Source: Pedobacter sp. W3I1
GTDB lineage: Bacteria; Bacteroidota; Bacteroidia; Sphingobacteriales; Sphingobacteriaceae
NCBI RefSeq assembly: GCF_030816015.1
Contig: NZ_JAUSXN010000001.1
Coordinates: 1,550,001 to 1,614,000, forward strand
Length of the DNA stretch: 64,000 bases
Reading direction: 5' to 3'
In this document: positions 1 to 10,683 of the stretch, piece by piece
Numbering within the stretch: the stretch's first letter is position 1
Layout: the number at the start of each line of letters is the position of its first letter
Position numbers and translations under genes: made by a program
Notes under the pieces: model-generated
What the model was told of the DNA's origin: nothing
Seen by the model: the letters and a program-made list of their open reading frames with translations, nothing else
Databases searched by the model: none

Positions 1-124
1 TAGAAACTCTGATGCCATTCCATATTTTTTCTGTGTCTTTAGAGCCAAAAGAAAGTATCATGCTAACTTTTTACGTTACTAACGTTAAAGGTAGGTAATT
101 GTTTTTTGAAATACTAATAAAAAC

Positions 125-156
125 AAAAAACCTCCCAGATTTTTAAATCGGGAGGC
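125..156 (-). terminator. Terminator of the atpD-atpC unit
   Basis: Read on the minus strand, a CCTCCC/GGGAGG stem extended by an A/T-rich helix (one bulged base) is followed by a run of six T. It lies about 25 bases after the atpC stop, where an intrinsic terminator is expected. Confidence 0.8.
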
Positions 157-181
157 TTTCTAAATGAGTTAATTATTTTGT

Positions 182-427
182 TTAAGCGATACCTTCGGCT
201 AAAACCACAATTTTGTTGTGGATAGCTTCAACTACACCGCCTTTAATAAAAAAGCGTTGCTCATCAGCTTTGTTTGCTTTTATAATAACTTCTCCATCTT
301 CTAAAGTAGAGATGATAGGGGCGTGGTCTTTTAAAATCTGGAAAGAACCTAAAGTACCAGGAACCGTAACAGCTGTTACTTCACCTTCGAAAACTTTTTT
401 ATCTGGAGTTAATATTTCTAAATTCAT
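182..427 (-). CDS. atpC: F1Fo ATP synthase subunit epsilon (short form)
   Basis: This is the epsilon subunit of the F1 central stalk, which links the rotor to the catalytic head. The 81 residues cover only the N-terminal beta-sandwich domain, opening with a typical LEILTPDKKVFEGEV start and containing the GxFQILKDHAPIISTLEDG segment. The C-terminal helical hairpin that inhibits ATP hydrolysis in E. coli is absent; short epsilon subunits are common in Bacteroidota. The gene follows atpD by 86 bases on the same strand and precedes a clear terminator, so the pair ends its own transcript. No other atp gene is in the window. Confidence 0.95.
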   Translation of the reverse strand: MNLEILTPDKKVFEGEVTAVTVPGTLGSFQILKDHAPIISTLEDGEVIIKANKADEQRFFIKGGVVEAIHNKIVVLAEGIA

Positions 428-513
428 TTTTTTTAGATTTAAGTATCAAGTAGCTAGTATCAAGTAGCAAGATCCTGTTTGTTGTCCTGATACTTAATAC
501 CCAAATCTCGATA

Positions 514-2100
<1,587 letters not shown>

Positions 2101-2177
2101 TTACTTAATTTTAAATATATATTATAAATTTTTTCAACATGGTTTTTATGGATAATTTAGTGCCCTAAATAAGGCAT

Positions 2178-3101
2178 ATGAAAACCATTTTAACAACAGG
2201 CAGCAACGGTCTTTTAGGACAGAAATTAACTGAAAAAGTGCTTGCCGAGAGAAGGGTGAAATTGGTAGCCACTTCAAAGGGCGTAAACCGCTATCCGGTA
2301 AAGGATGGTTATGAATATGCAGAAATGGATATTTTAAATGCGGTTCAGGTTAAGGAACTTATTGAAAGATACAGCCCTGACGCCATTGTGCACACCGCTG
2401 CCATGACCAATGTTGATACTTGTGAAGCCAATAAAGAGCTTTGTCGCCAGTTAAATGTAGATGCAGTCCAAACACTACTATCAATATGTGAAGAAAAAAA
2501 CATTCAGCTTATTCATTTAAGTACCGATTTTGTTTTTGATGGTGCCAACGGGCCTTATAAGGAAGAAGATGCCGTTAATCCGGTAAGTTACTACGGCGAA
2601 TCGAAAGTGCTGGCAGAAGATTTATTGAAAAATTCAAAAGCAAACTGGGCAATCTTAAGAACCATATTGGTATATGGGATCACCAGCGATATGAGCCGGA
2701 GTAATATTGTACTTTGGGCTAAAGGGGCTTTAGAAAAAGCATCACCTATTAATGTTGTAAACGATCAATGGCGTATGCCCACTTTGGCGGAAGATTTAGC
2801 TGAAGCTTGTTTGTTGGCTGTGGAAAAAAATGCAAAAGGAATTTACCACGTGTCGGGTAAAGATTACATGAGTATTGCAGATTTAGTGCGAAAAGTTGCC
2901 GATTATTGGGGGCTTGATCAATCTTTTATTAATGAAATAAGTTCTACAAGTTTAAACCAAACGGCTAAACGACCAATTAGAACAGGTTTTGTTTTGGATA
3001 AAACGATTAAAGATTTAGATTACCGTCCACATAGTTTTGAGGAGGGTTTAATAATTTTAAATCAGCAGATGAAAAAAGATAATCAGTTCACTAGTCATTA
3101 G
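2178..3101 (+). CDS. RmlD-like NAD(P)-dependent sugar nucleotide reductase
   Basis: This is an extended short-chain dehydrogenase related to dTDP-4-dehydrorhamnose reductase (RmlD). The N-terminus carries the Rossmann dinucleotide motif TTGSNGLLGQ (glycines 8, 11 and 14), DVDTCE-like and STDFVFDG segments typical of RmlD, and the catalytic pair Y139-x-x-x-K143 in YYGESK. Its 307 residues are the usual length. No other dTDP-rhamnose gene is near, so the substrate may not be dTDP-sugar; many Bacteroidota carry isolated RmlD-like proteins of unknown substrate. It is divergent from atpD and probably transcribed alone. Confidence 0.8.
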   Translation: MKTILTTGSNGLLGQKLTEKVLAERRVKLVATSKGVNRYPVKDGYEYAEMDILNAVQVKELIERYSPDAIVHTAAMTNVDTCEANKELCRQLNVDAVQTLLSICEEKNIQLIHLSTDFVFDGANGPYKEEDAVNPVSYYGESKVLAEDLLKNSKANWAILRTILVYGITSDMSRSNIVLWAKGALEKASPINVVNDQWRMPTLAEDLAEACLLAVEKNAKGIYHVSGKDYMSIADLVRKVADYWGLDQSFINEISSTSLNQTAKRPIRTGFVLDKTIKDLDYRPHSFEEGLIILNQQMKKDNQFTSH

Positions 3102-3185
3102 TTCACTGGAGGAATGCAATACTAATGAACAAATGACCAATGAACTACTGAACCAATTAATATATTTAACCCAAAAAAAAATACA

Positions 3186-3650
3186 ATGGCATTACAAGTT
3201 GGCGATACCGCCCCTGATTTTAAATTATACAGTTCTGATTTGACAGAAATTTCTCTTTCTGGTTTCAAAGGCAAAAAAGTAATCATTCACTTTTTCCCGA
3301 TGGCTTTTACCGGAACATGTACAGAACAGTTATGTACCATGCGTGATAATTTCAGTTATTACGAAGGAATAGATGCACAGGTAATCGGTATTTCAGTCGA
3401 TTCTCCATTTTCTCTGGGGAAATTTAAAGAAGTACAAAGCTATCAGTTCCCTTTATTATCTGATTTTAACAAAGAAGTATCAGCAGCTTACGGTGCTTTT
3501 TATAACGAATTTGTGTTTGGATTGAAAGGCGTTTCTAAAAGAGCAGCTTTTGTGATCGATGAAGAAGGAAAAATTGCTTATGCAGAAGTTTTAGAGGATG
3601 CACATGATTTGCCTGATTTTAAAGCAATTAATGATTCATTAAGCGCATAA
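3186..3650 (+). CDS. Thioredoxin-dependent peroxiredoxin (AhpC/TSA, Bcp/AhpE type)
   Basis: This cytoplasmic peroxidase would reduce hydrogen peroxide and alkyl hydroperoxides. The 154 residues show the peroxiredoxin fold with DTAPDFKLYS at the N-terminus and the active-site segment FFPMAFTGTCTEQLC. The peroxidatic cysteine is C45 in the PxxxTxxC context. C50 lies five residues on, where Bcp-type atypical 2-Cys enzymes place their resolving cysteine. There is no signal peptide. The start follows an A-rich stretch and is unambiguous. The gene stands alone about 85 bases after the reductase gene and just before the tRNA-Arg promoter. Confidence 0.88.
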   Translation: MALQVGDTAPDFKLYSSDLTEISLSGFKGKKVIIHFFPMAFTGTCTEQLCTMRDNFSYYEGIDAQVIGISVDSPFSLGKFKEVQSYQFPLLSDFNKEVSAAYGAFYNEFVFGLKGVSKRAAFVIDEEGKIAYAEVLEDAHDLPDFKAINDSLSA

Positions 3651-3694
3651 AGCATATCCTGCAAAGAATTATTTTTAGATTTTTTAAAATTTAA

Positions 3695-3725
3695 TTGGAA
3701 ATTAAAATATCAAATTATACCTTTG
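3695..3725 (+). promoter_or_regulatory. Promoter of tRNA-Arg (Bacteroidota -33/-7)
   Basis: ATTG ending at 3697 and TACCTTTG at 3718-3725 are 20 bases apart, matching the Bacteroidota promoter (TTTG, 19-21 bases, TAnnTTTG). Transcription would begin about 15-20 bases before the mature tRNA. Confidence 0.65.
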
Positions 3726-3748
3726 CAGTCCGTTAACGATACGGAAAC

Positions 3749-3822
3749 GCATTTGTAGCTCAATTGGATAGAGCATCTCACTACGGATGAGAAGGTTTGG
3801 GGTTCGAATCCCTACAAGTGCA
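3749..3822 (+). tRNA. tRNA-Arg (anticodon ACG)
   Basis: The 74 bases fold into a full cloverleaf. The acceptor stem GCATTTG/CAAGTGC has one G-T pair, the D-loop is AATTGGATA, and the anticodon stem TCTCA/TGAGA holds the loop CTACGGA with anticodon ACG. The T arm carries TTCGAAT. The discriminator is A, and CCA is not encoded. The ACG anticodon reads CGN arginine codons after deamination of the first base to inosine, so a TadA enzyme is expected elsewhere in the genome. A strong promoter lies upstream and a strong terminator directly downstream. Confidence 0.97.
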
Positions 3823-3824
3823 CT

Positions 3825-3856
3825 AAAAGGGGAAGATTTAAATCTTCCCCTTTTTT
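3825..3856 (+). terminator. Intrinsic terminator after tRNA-Arg
   Basis: A perfect palindrome with arms AAAAGGGGAAGATTT/AAATCTTCCCCTTTT ends in a run of T. It begins three bases after the tRNA. Because the arms carry A and T tracts on both sides it could also work on the minus strand. Confidence 0.9.
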
Positions 3857-3978
3857 GTCTACAACCGTCATCGCTAACTGTATCATTTTAAGGTAGTTAA
3901 TGTATCGCAGAAAAACAAATTTCCCTTCTTTTGTTTTAGAGTAAATACCTGATCTTATTTTTATGCTATTGTGATATT

Positions 3979-4704
3979 TTATATCATTTTTTTAATTTCA
4001 AGTGCATTAAATGCGGCATAACCTTCCTGGTCATTGTCAAAATAGATATAAACATCCTTTTTTTCATTCAGCCAGGCATTGCACATTTTAGCCCATCGTT
4101 CTAAGGCCGATCGGCTGTAAGAACCCTGATATTTTTCTCCAGGCCCATGTAGCCTGATGTATACAAAATCGGCCGTGGCAATAACAGGTGATTGATGCCC
4201 TGCCAAATCATAAATGCAGAAAGCACAATTGTATTTTTTTAAAAGGGCAAATACCTCATCATGGTACCAACTTGGATTTCTAAATTCAAATGTGTAGCGG
4301 TATTCTGGTGGAAGCATTTCTAAAAATCTTTCCAGGCGTTCGATATTAATGTTCCATTTTGGGGGCAACTGAAAAAGGATTGGCCCCAATTTCTTTTCCA
4401 GCCCCAGGCAGGCATTTAAAAATTCAACGATTTCGTTCCGTGCTACGTTCAGTTTTTTTAAATGGGTAAAATACCTGTTGGCTTTAACGGCATAAGCAAA
4501 ATTGGCTGGAGCTTGTTCCTGCCAGGCTTGAAAATTTTGTAGTGTTGGCTGGCGGTAAAAAGAATTGTTCAGTTCTACAGTATCGAAATGTGCTGTAAAA
4601 TATTTCAGTTGATCTTTCTTTTTAAGGTCTGATGGATAAAAAGTACCCTCCCAATGGCGGTATTTCCACCCCGATGTACCGATATAAGCTTTACCTAATT
4701 TCAT
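3979..4704 (-). CDS. DUF72 (YecE-like) family protein
   Basis: This belongs to the widespread DUF72/YecE family, a TIM-barrel fold of unknown biochemical role. Visible family marks are the N-terminal YIGTSGWKYRHWEGTFYP, then YFTAHFDTVELNNSFYRQP, ILFQLPPKWN, FEFRNPSW and the C-terminal VYIYFDNDQEGYAAFNA. At 241 residues it is full length. It lies in front of a small unknown gene on the same strand with a 57-base gap, so they may share a transcript. No neighbour explains its function. The family call is secure; no enzymatic role is claimed. Confidence 0.88.
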   Translation of the reverse strand: MKLGKAYIGTSGWKYRHWEGTFYPSDLKKKDQLKYFTAHFDTVELNNSFYRQPTLQNFQAWQEQAPANFAYAVKANRYFTHLKKLNVARNEIVEFLNACLGLEKKLGPILFQLPPKWNINIERLERFLEMLPPEYRYTFEFRNPSWYHDEVFALLKKYNCAFCIYDLAGHQSPVIATADFVYIRLHGPGEKYQGSYSRSALERWAKMCNAWLNEKKDVYIYFDNDQEGYAAFNALEIKKMI

Positions 4705-4761
4705 TTAGTCACTATTATTATTCAAAAATACTTGTCGTAGTAGGCTACAGCAGCAAACTGC

Positions 4762-5058
4762 CTATTCTATTTCACCATCAGCCAGTCCATCTAAGAACCA
4801 TCCTGATTTATAGTCGAATCTGGCAGATTCAGTTTTTGATTTATTGGTGACCTTGCCCGTAAAATCATGTGCAATATCACCTTCACTTTCAAGTATCTGT
4901 TTAGCCGCCAGCGCGTATTCATTTAAATCGAGCCCATCTTTGATGATATAGGTTAATTCTCCATTTTCGCTCCACAATGATTCTATTACCCCATCGTCGA
5001 ACTTCTTCTTTAATGCGTTTAAATCTTCTTTCGAAATGTTCCTTCGTAGATCTTCCAT
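4762..5058 (-). CDS. Hypothetical protein, 98 residues
   Basis: This small acidic soluble protein is not one I recognise. It starts with a helical, charged segment (EDLRRNISKEDLNALKKKF), followed by LWSENGELTYIIKDGLDLNEYA, which looks like a short strand-turn-strand unit, and a polar tail. There is no signal peptide or membrane segment. It sits 57 bases upstream of the DUF72 gene on the same strand, so co-transcription is likely. Coding potential is supported by the clean frame, an A-rich start context and absence of a better frame over it. Confidence 0.6.
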   Translation of the reverse strand: MEDLRRNISKEDLNALKKKFDDGVIESLWSENGELTYIIKDGLDLNEYALAAKQILESEGDIAHDFTGKVTNKSKTESARFDYKSGWFLDGLADGEIE

Positions 5059-5313
5059 GTTTATATTTTTTGTAAACGTTCTAATAAAACAAATGAATTG
5101 AGCCTTTGGTTCAGATTTGTTTTTATTTCTTTACGTAGGACTACCGTAATAAGGGGCTCCGTATCTTTCAGTCACTTGCTAAGGATATTTAACGCCATTT
5201 GAAAATTCTGTCCTGCTTGCTATTTGTAATAATATCTAAATATTTCAACAATGGCTGATATGTTTACAAAACCAACTTCCGGTAAATACTGTTGTTATAG
5301 AAAAAATGATATT

Positions 5314-5517
5314 ATGATACCGGATAACAATAACGAACAAGAAAATAAAGATAACCTGGCACATGAGGCTGGCCATGACCGATCTGATAACGCTGAGAAT
5401 GACAATAAAGAGCTGGAGGATAATGAACTTCAGCGGGGGCTTACAGGTGAGAGCGATGATGAGGAGGATGTATCTGGGGATCTGGCCGGAAACGCAGCAG
5501 GAAATCCAGACGAATAA
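5314..5517 (+). CDS. Small acidic, probably disordered protein
   Basis: From the ATG at 5314 this is a 67-residue protein dominated by Asn, Asp, Glu and Gln, starting MIPDNNNEQENKDN and ending AGNAAGNPDE. The frame is open 21 codons further up, but that extension (MADMFTKPTSGKYCCYRKND) differs strongly in composition and the internal ATG follows an A-rich leader. It has no hydrophobic core and is probably intrinsically disordered. Similar small acidic proteins occur at 18638 and 34187; the one at 34187 also has a GNPDE-like segment. I do not know its function; its place in a stress island suggests a hydrophilin-like role. Confidence 0.55.
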   Translation: MIPDNNNEQENKDNLAHEAGHDRSDNAENDNKELEDNELQRGLTGESDDEEDVSGDLAGNAAGNPDE

Positions 5518-5589
5518 GCAGGTGTTTATTACAAACTTTTGTCAGTCTGATCTTGTTGAAGACCTTTTAATAGTCAATCAAAAAGATAT

Positions 5590-5849
5590 TCTTTGACAAC
5601 TTGTCCCGGCTTTCTTAGGGGGGGCTGGCCATAAAAAATTAGAGATGTCGTTATTGCGAGGAGGAACGATGGAGCAATCTTACAACTATGGGTTATAGCG
5701 ACCGCATGGACTGCTTCAGCCGACGAAAAATGGATCTCGTAATTACAATTTTACTAAAAAATTATCACTAGCACTTCAATATTAACTGAATCTTCAGGAA
5801 GACAATTTTTTGATTTCCTTAAGTTAAGGGCATAGAAGAAGTGAAATGA
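5590..5849. repeat. Spacer with a degenerate intergenic repeat
   Basis: No gene is seen between the small acidic gene and glgX. Around 5647-5734 a sequence containing TTATTGCGAGGAGGAACGAT, GAGCAATCTTA and CTTCAGCCGACGAAAA resembles one arm and the internal part of the palindromic elements at 33511 and 57141, but its second arm is missing. The A+T-rich stretch after 5740 should hold the glgX promoter. Confidence 0.6.
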
Positions 5850-7982
5850 ATGCAATTAAAAACGAATATGCATACAGTTAGCCAGCTTCCTGGCCGTCCT
5901 CATCCGCTTGGATCAACCTGGGACGGCAGTGGGACTAATTTTGCACTCTTTGCGGCGCACGCTCAAAAAGTAGAACTCTGCCTTTACGATGAGCATGGCG
6001 TTGAAGTAGCTCGGGTTGATATCGCTGAACGCGATCACCATGTTTTTCACTGTTATATTCCCGATATCGGCCCGGGGCAGTTATATGGTTATCGGGTGCA
6101 TGGCGCTTACGAACCCATGAACGGCCACAGATTTAACCCGAATAAATTACTGATTGATCCCTATGCGAGGGCAATATCGGGTGATGTGGTATGGTGTGTT
6201 GAAGTTTTTGGATATGACCTGGAGGGAGAAGAGGCTGATTTGAGTTTCTCAGAAACCGATAGTGCACCTTACATGCCCAAGTCGGTAGTGGTTGATATGA
6301 CCTATGATTGGGGAAATGATAAGCCTCTACATATTCCCTATAACCAAAGTGTTATTTACGAGCTTCATGTTAAGGGTTTTTCCAAGTTAAATCCTTTAAT
6401 TCCCGAATCTTTGCGTGGTACTTATGCAGGGTTGGCCCATCCGGCAAGTATTCAATACCTCAAATCGCTTGGCATCACCGCTGTTGAGCTGATGCCTGTA
6501 CACCAATTTGTTTCTGACGGCCATCTCATTGATAGAGGGCTGAATAATTATTGGGGATATAATACCATTGGCTTTTTTGCGCCCGAATCCAGGTATTCTT
6601 CTTCTGGTACCAATGGAAACCAGGTAAAAGAGTTTAGGGATATGGTAAAAGCCCTGCATGCTGCCGGAATAGAGGTGATTTTAGATGTAGTTTACAATCA
6701 TACTGCCGAGGGCAACGAGAAAGGTCCAACACTTTCCTTTAAGGGAATAGATAATTTAACCTATTATAGATTGGAAGAAGAAAACAAACGATATTATACA
6801 GATTATACTGGAACGGGGAACACCTTAAATTCGAGAATGCCCACCGTACTCAGGTTTATTATGGATAGCCTGAGGTTTTGGATACAGGAGATGCATGTAG
6901 ATGGATTCAGGTTCGATCTGGCTTCAACTTTGGCAAGGGGCCTGCACGATGTTGACCGGTTGGGCGCATTTTTTGATATCATCCATCAGGATCCGATCAT
7001 TTCTATGGTAAAACTAATTGCTGAACCCTGGGATTTAGGAGAAGGAGGCTATCAGATAGGTAAGTTCCCGCCAGGCTGGGCAGAATGGAATGGCAAGTAC
7101 CGCGATCTGATGCGCCGTTTTTGGAAAGGTGACCATGGAACACTCGGGCAGTTTGCCAAACGGTTTTTAGGGAGTCCTGATATTTATATGCAGGACTATA
7201 GAAGACCAACTGCCAGCATCAATTTCATTACTGCGCATGATGGTTTTACCCTTCACGATTTGGTCAGCTATAATGAGCGGCACAATATAGCAAATGGCGA
7301 TAACAATACCGACGGCGAAGCGGAGAACCATTCGTGGAACTGCGGTGTGGAGGGGCAAACGGATGATGACGCTATAAATGCGCTCCGTGCACGACAAAAA
7401 CGCAATTTTTTGGCCACATTGTTGCTTTCGCAAGGCATCCCGATGATCACCTCGGGTGATGAAATGGGAAAGACCCAAAATGGTAACAACAATGCCTATT
7501 GCCAGGACAATGAAATTTCGTGGATCAATTGGCAGAATAAAGATGAGGGACTTTTAAAGTTCACCCAGGACCTGATTAAACTCCGCCTTAAACATCCTAG
7601 TCTGCGTAGAAAGGAATGGATAGTGGGTGATAGGATCGATTCGGACGGGCTTTTGGATATTGCCTGGTTTTCGCCAAGCGGTAAAATTATGGAAACAGCC
7701 GATTGGCAAGAGGATAGCTCCGGGAGTATCGGGATTTTTCTTCATGGAGAGGGGATACAGGGTAAAGCAGAAAATGGAGAGGATATTCTTGATGTTCATT
7801 TTTTTCTCATCATTAATGCCCATCATGATGGTGTAACCTTTAAACTGCCTGCAGCGGAGTACGCACTTAATTGGTCTGTTGAGATTTCTACAGACGAAAG
7901 TATTAATCAAAAAGCACAGTTTAGGGCAGAAAGCAGTGTTGAGGTTGGAGGAAGAACGTTAATGGTACTTAGGGCAGGGTAA
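5850..7982 (+). CDS. glgX: Glycogen debranching enzyme GlgX
   Basis: This GH13 isoamylase-type enzyme hydrolyses alpha-1,6 branches of glycogen and releases linear maltodextrins. The N-terminal 150 residues form a CBM48-like module (PGRPHPLGSTWDGSGTNFALF). The GH13 regions follow: DVVYNH at 279-284, DGFRFD with the nucleophile D356, AEPWDLG with the acid/base E392, and TAHDGFTLHD with D464. At 710 residues it is full length. Two starts are possible (5850 and an ATG six codons later). In this window TreZ and TreY-MalQ act on the linear products, so GlgX probably feeds trehalose synthesis. Confidence 0.95.
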   Translation: MQLKTNMHTVSQLPGRPHPLGSTWDGSGTNFALFAAHAQKVELCLYDEHGVEVARVDIAERDHHVFHCYIPDIGPGQLYGYRVHGAYEPMNGHRFNPNKLLIDPYARAISGDVVWCVEVFGYDLEGEEADLSFSETDSAPYMPKSVVVDMTYDWGNDKPLHIPYNQSVIYELHVKGFSKLNPLIPESLRGTYAGLAHPASIQYLKSLGITAVELMPVHQFVSDGHLIDRGLNNYWGYNTIGFFAPESRYSSSGTNGNQVKEFRDMVKALHAAGIEVILDVVYNHTAEGNEKGPTLSFKGIDNLTYYRLEEENKRYYTDYTGTGNTLNSRMPTVLRFIMDSLRFWIQEMHVDGFRFDLASTLARGLHDVDRLGAFFDIIHQDPIISMVKLIAEPWDLGEGGYQIGKFPPGWAEWNGKYRDLMRRFWKGDHGTLGQFAKRFLGSPDIYMQDYRRPTASINFITAHDGFTLHDLVSYNERHNIANGDNNTDGEAENHSWNCGVEGQTDDDAINALRARQKRNFLATLLLSQGIPMITSGDEMGKTQNGNNNAYCQDNEISWINWQNKDEGLLKFTQDLIKLRLKHPSLRRKEWIVGDRIDSDGLLDIAWFSPSGKIMETADWQEDSSGSIGIFLHGEGIQGKAENGEDILDVHFFLIINAHHDGVTFKLPAAEYALNWSVEISTDESINQKAQFRAESSVEVGGRTLMVLRAG

Positions 7983-8002
7983 CTGCCCTAATACCGTAAG
8001 AT

Positions 8003-8284
8003 TTATAAAAGACCCTGAAGGCCGTTTTTCGTTGCCAAAACGGTTAAAACCTTTATTTCTCCAGGAACATCGCGGGGATCTTTCAATTGGTTGGCGCTAA
8101 AATTGCGCAGTTGTAAAATGGTTGCAGATTTTTTTAGCTGCACTACACTTTCAGCACCCATTAAAGCATGTACTTTAAGCTCGGGCTGCCTGATGAGTGT
8201 ATTCATGGATCTATTATCCAGCCCAACTGATCTTTTCATTTTTTCCATATATTCTTTTTCTATTAAAACAATAAAATCTTTCAC
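8003..8284 (-). CDS. Hypothetical protein, 93 residues
   Basis: I do not recognise this small protein. It has a charged helical N-terminus (FIVLIEKEYMEKMKRSVG) and a central LKVHALMGAESVVQLKKSATILQLRNF segment that could form strands. It has no signal peptide and no cysteine. Its stop lies 20 bases from the convergent glgX stop. Upstream, on the same strand, is the FAD/Rieske oxidoreductase with a 47-base gap, so it may be the second gene of that transcript. It is probably real, given a clean frame and no competing frame. Confidence 0.55.
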   Translation of the reverse strand: MKDFIVLIEKEYMEKMKRSVGLDNRSMNTLIRQPELKVHALMGAESVVQLKKSATILQLRNFSANQLKDPRDVPGEIKVLTVLATKNGLQGLL

Positions 8285-8331
8285 TGGTTTTAAGGTGTTT
8301 ATTTTTTTTGCTCCTTTTTGCCGATTTTATT

Positions 8332-9879
8332 TCATTTTACTGGAACGACCTCGAGGTCTTTTTGCGGTGGTCCGCTTAGCACTTTTCCTGTAATGGAAAA
8401 TCTTCCTCCATGGCAGGGGCAGTCCCAGGTTTTTTCTGTAGGATTCCAGCTCACAATACAGCCAGCGTGCGTACATACCGGATTTAAGGCGGTTACTTTT
8501 CCGGCATCATCTTTATGTAATGCCAGTTTTTCTCCATCAAATTCTACTATTTTACCCTCACCTTTTGCCAGTTCACTGGTAGATCTGATTATTTCTGCAC
8601 CAAACCGATCTGCTACAAAATGGTAAGCCACATCTGCATTTTCCTTTACAAATTCAGAAAATCCAGATATAGGTTTCAACCTTGACGGGCTCAACAATTT
8701 TTCATAGGGGTTTTCTTTTTCTAAAATAAGATCGCTGATCAGCACAGCCGAAAGACTGCCCAGTATCATGCCGTTTCCGTTAAAACCTGTTGCAATGAAA
8801 ATCCCTTTGTCGCCACCGGGTAAATGGCCAATGTAAGGAAGGCCATCAACAGGTACATAGTATTGTGATGACCAGCGGTAATCGATCTGGCTGATGTCGA
8901 AATGTTTTCTGGCATAATGTTCAAGATCTTCAAATGCCTTTAATGGGTCTCCGTGGCCGGTTTTATGGTCGGCGCCTCCAATAATCAGATATTTTTGTCC
9001 ATCAATCTCATGGCTCCTAAAATAGTGATACGGTTCCTGCATATCGTATGCCAGGCAGTTGGGGTACTCGCCGCTGTTCAGTTTTACTGCAAGCACATAA
9101 CTGCGGTAAGGTGCATTGCGTAGCGACAGGATGTTTATACCGGGAGGAATGTGCGTGGCATAAACAATGTTTTTTGCTTTTAGTGTAAATTTATCGCTCT
9201 TTGCATAATGGATGTCTTCGTGCAGCTCGGTACTATGGATAAACGTTTGTTCGATAATTTTTCCGCCCAGTTTTTCAAATTCTTTGGCCAGGCCGAGGAT
9301 GTATTTTAATGGGTGGAACTGGGCCTGGTTTTTAAAACACAGCACATGCTCAAACGGGATCGGAACTCCATTTTCAAAAGCTTCGCTCACTTCTACACCA
9401 GCAGTTTGCGATGATTCTAGAATAGACTGGAGTTCTTCTGTTTCTTTTTCGTTCTGCGAGAAAAGATAACCTTCTTTAAACTCGAAGTCTGCATCAATTT
9501 TTAATTCCTTTATGTTTGCACTGATCATTTCGATCATTTCCTTTGAGCCTTTGGCCATCAGCCTTGAGGCTTCTTTGCTGAAATCGCTATCAATTTCGGG
9601 ATAGGTGGTATCCAGAAAAGTGTTTAAGTGTGCGGTGGTGCCCCCGGTTGTACCAAAGCCGAGATTTTTTGCTTCCACCAGTAAACATTTCTTTCCCTGT
9701 TTTTGCAGCAGCAGTGCGGTCGTTATACCTGTAATTCCTCCTCCGATAATCAGCGCATCGTATACCTCCTCGTGATCAGAATAGGAAGTTACAGGATTGT
9801 CTACTGAAGCAGATTGCCAGATACTGGTATTGGCCCCATCTCTCCCATTTGTTTCTGTTCCGTTGTTTTCCATTTTCAA
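8332..9879 (-). CDS. FAD-dependent oxidoreductase with C-terminal Rieske domain
   Basis: This 515-residue fusion joins a DAO-type FAD domain to a Rieske [2Fe-2S] domain. The FAD-binding segment ALIIGGGITGITTALLLQ lies near residue 40, and the second FAD segment (GIFIATGFNGNGMILG) near 370. The Rieske motifs are C469-T-H471-x-x-C474 and C487-P-C-H490, with the extra cysteines (C474, C489) that form a disulfide in the bc1/b6f-type Rieske fold. Proteins of this layout (like Bacillus YhfW) are common but their substrates are unknown. There is no signal peptide, so it is cytoplasmic. It may be co-transcribed with the 93-residue gene downstream. Confidence 0.88.
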   Translation of the reverse strand: MKMENNGTETNGRDGANTSIWQSASVDNPVTSYSDHEEVYDALIIGGGITGITTALLLQKQGKKCLLVEAKNLGFGTTGGTTAHLNTFLDTTYPEIDSDFSKEASRLMAKGSKEMIEMISANIKELKIDADFEFKEGYLFSQNEKETEELQSILESSQTAGVEVSEAFENGVPIPFEHVLCFKNQAQFHPLKYILGLAKEFEKLGGKIIEQTFIHSTELHEDIHYAKSDKFTLKAKNIVYATHIPPGINILSLRNAPYRSYVLAVKLNSGEYPNCLAYDMQEPYHYFRSHEIDGQKYLIIGGADHKTGHGDPLKAFEDLEHYARKHFDISQIDYRWSSQYYVPVDGLPYIGHLPGGDKGIFIATGFNGNGMILGSLSAVLISDLILEKENPYEKLLSPSRLKPISGFSEFVKENADVAYHFVADRFGAEIIRSTSELAKGEGKIVEFDGEKLALHKDDAGKVTALNPVCTHAGCIVSWNPTEKTWDCPCHGGRFSITGKVLSGPPQKDLEVVPVK

Positions 9880-10074
9880 AGCAGTTGATAAATTAATAAC
9901 CTGTTTTCAAACAGAAAGGTTTGTAGAATTTTGTTTTAACCGCTTATGCTATCCTGAATGTTATTCTGCAATGTTTCATGTAAATTTTTAGCGGCTATTT
10001 GATAACCTGGTATTTTTAATGTTTAAATAATCAAACCAACAACCCAGAATAATGGTTTTATAGAAAAAGAAACG

Positions 10075-10683
10075 ATGGGAAAATTAATTAATAGTCTGGT
10101 TCCCCGACAGGTTATCGGAAGCCAGATGGATGTGGTTGAAGAACGGAAATTAAGCAGCCTCACCCAGGCACAGGAATTTTTCTCAGCAGCTGCAAAAAGG
10201 TTACTCGCAGTGAATGAATGGGGCAGAATCTCCGGACTTTCGGACTTTAAGATTTTTGCGCCTGATGGAAAGGAAGCAATGCGATCAGCCCAAAAGGGAG
10301 ATTTTATTAAAATTGATATCCCTGGGCCAGGTCCGGTATCGGGAGGTGGGTTTGATTGGGTGAAGATTGAAGAAATCGAAAGCGAGCATGACGGCGATCA
10401 GGAAATGATCAGTATGCGTGTTCGTCCATGTCCTTCACCATTTAACAAGGATAAACAGACTGCTCATTTTTTGAAAGACCATGCCACTTCTACCTTTCTT
10501 ATCCGTAGGGATAGAATTACAGTATGGGCAGAGGAGCATGGCAGGAACGAGCAGGCGAATACTGATGAAGGAAATTTAATCGATAGGGCACGGAATCTCA
10601 TTGTTGGTTTTAGTGCCAAGCTGGGTTTATCCTATCCTCAATGGAAACTGTTGGTAAAAGGACTACTTGATGGCAAGCCTTAA
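10075..10683 (+). CDS. Conserved-looking hypothetical protein, 202 residues
   Basis: I cannot assign a family. The protein is soluble, with a central beta-rich part (DGKEAMRSAQKGDFIKIDIPG, FDWVKIEEIE, MISMRVRPCPSPF) reminiscent of a small barrel, then FLIRRDRITVWAEEHGRNE and a helical C-terminus ending near YPQWKLLVKGLLDGKP. No membrane segment or signal peptide is seen. The ATG at 10075 follows an A-rich stretch. Its stop overlaps the convergent ankyrin gene by four bases. Context (stress island) suggests no specific role. Confidence 0.7.
   Translation: MGKLINSLVPRQVIGSQMDVVEERKLSSLTQAQEFFSAAAKRLLAVNEWGRISGLSDFKIFAPDGKEAMRSAQKGDFIKIDIPGPGPVSGGGFDWVKIEEIESEHDGDQEMISMRVRPCPSPFNKDKQTAHFLKDHATSTFLIRRDRITVWAEEHGRNEQANTDEGNLIDRARNLIVGFSAKLGLSYPQWKLLVKGLLDGKP

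Noticed and set aside
5251-5313. Longer start for the small acidic gene at 5314
   Set aside because: The 21 extra codons contain CCYRKND-type sequence unlike the rest, and the internal ATG has a typical A-rich leader.
7167-7478. Long antisense frames inside glgX
   Set aside because: Shadows of the coding frame; the plus-strand GH13 motifs are intact across the region.
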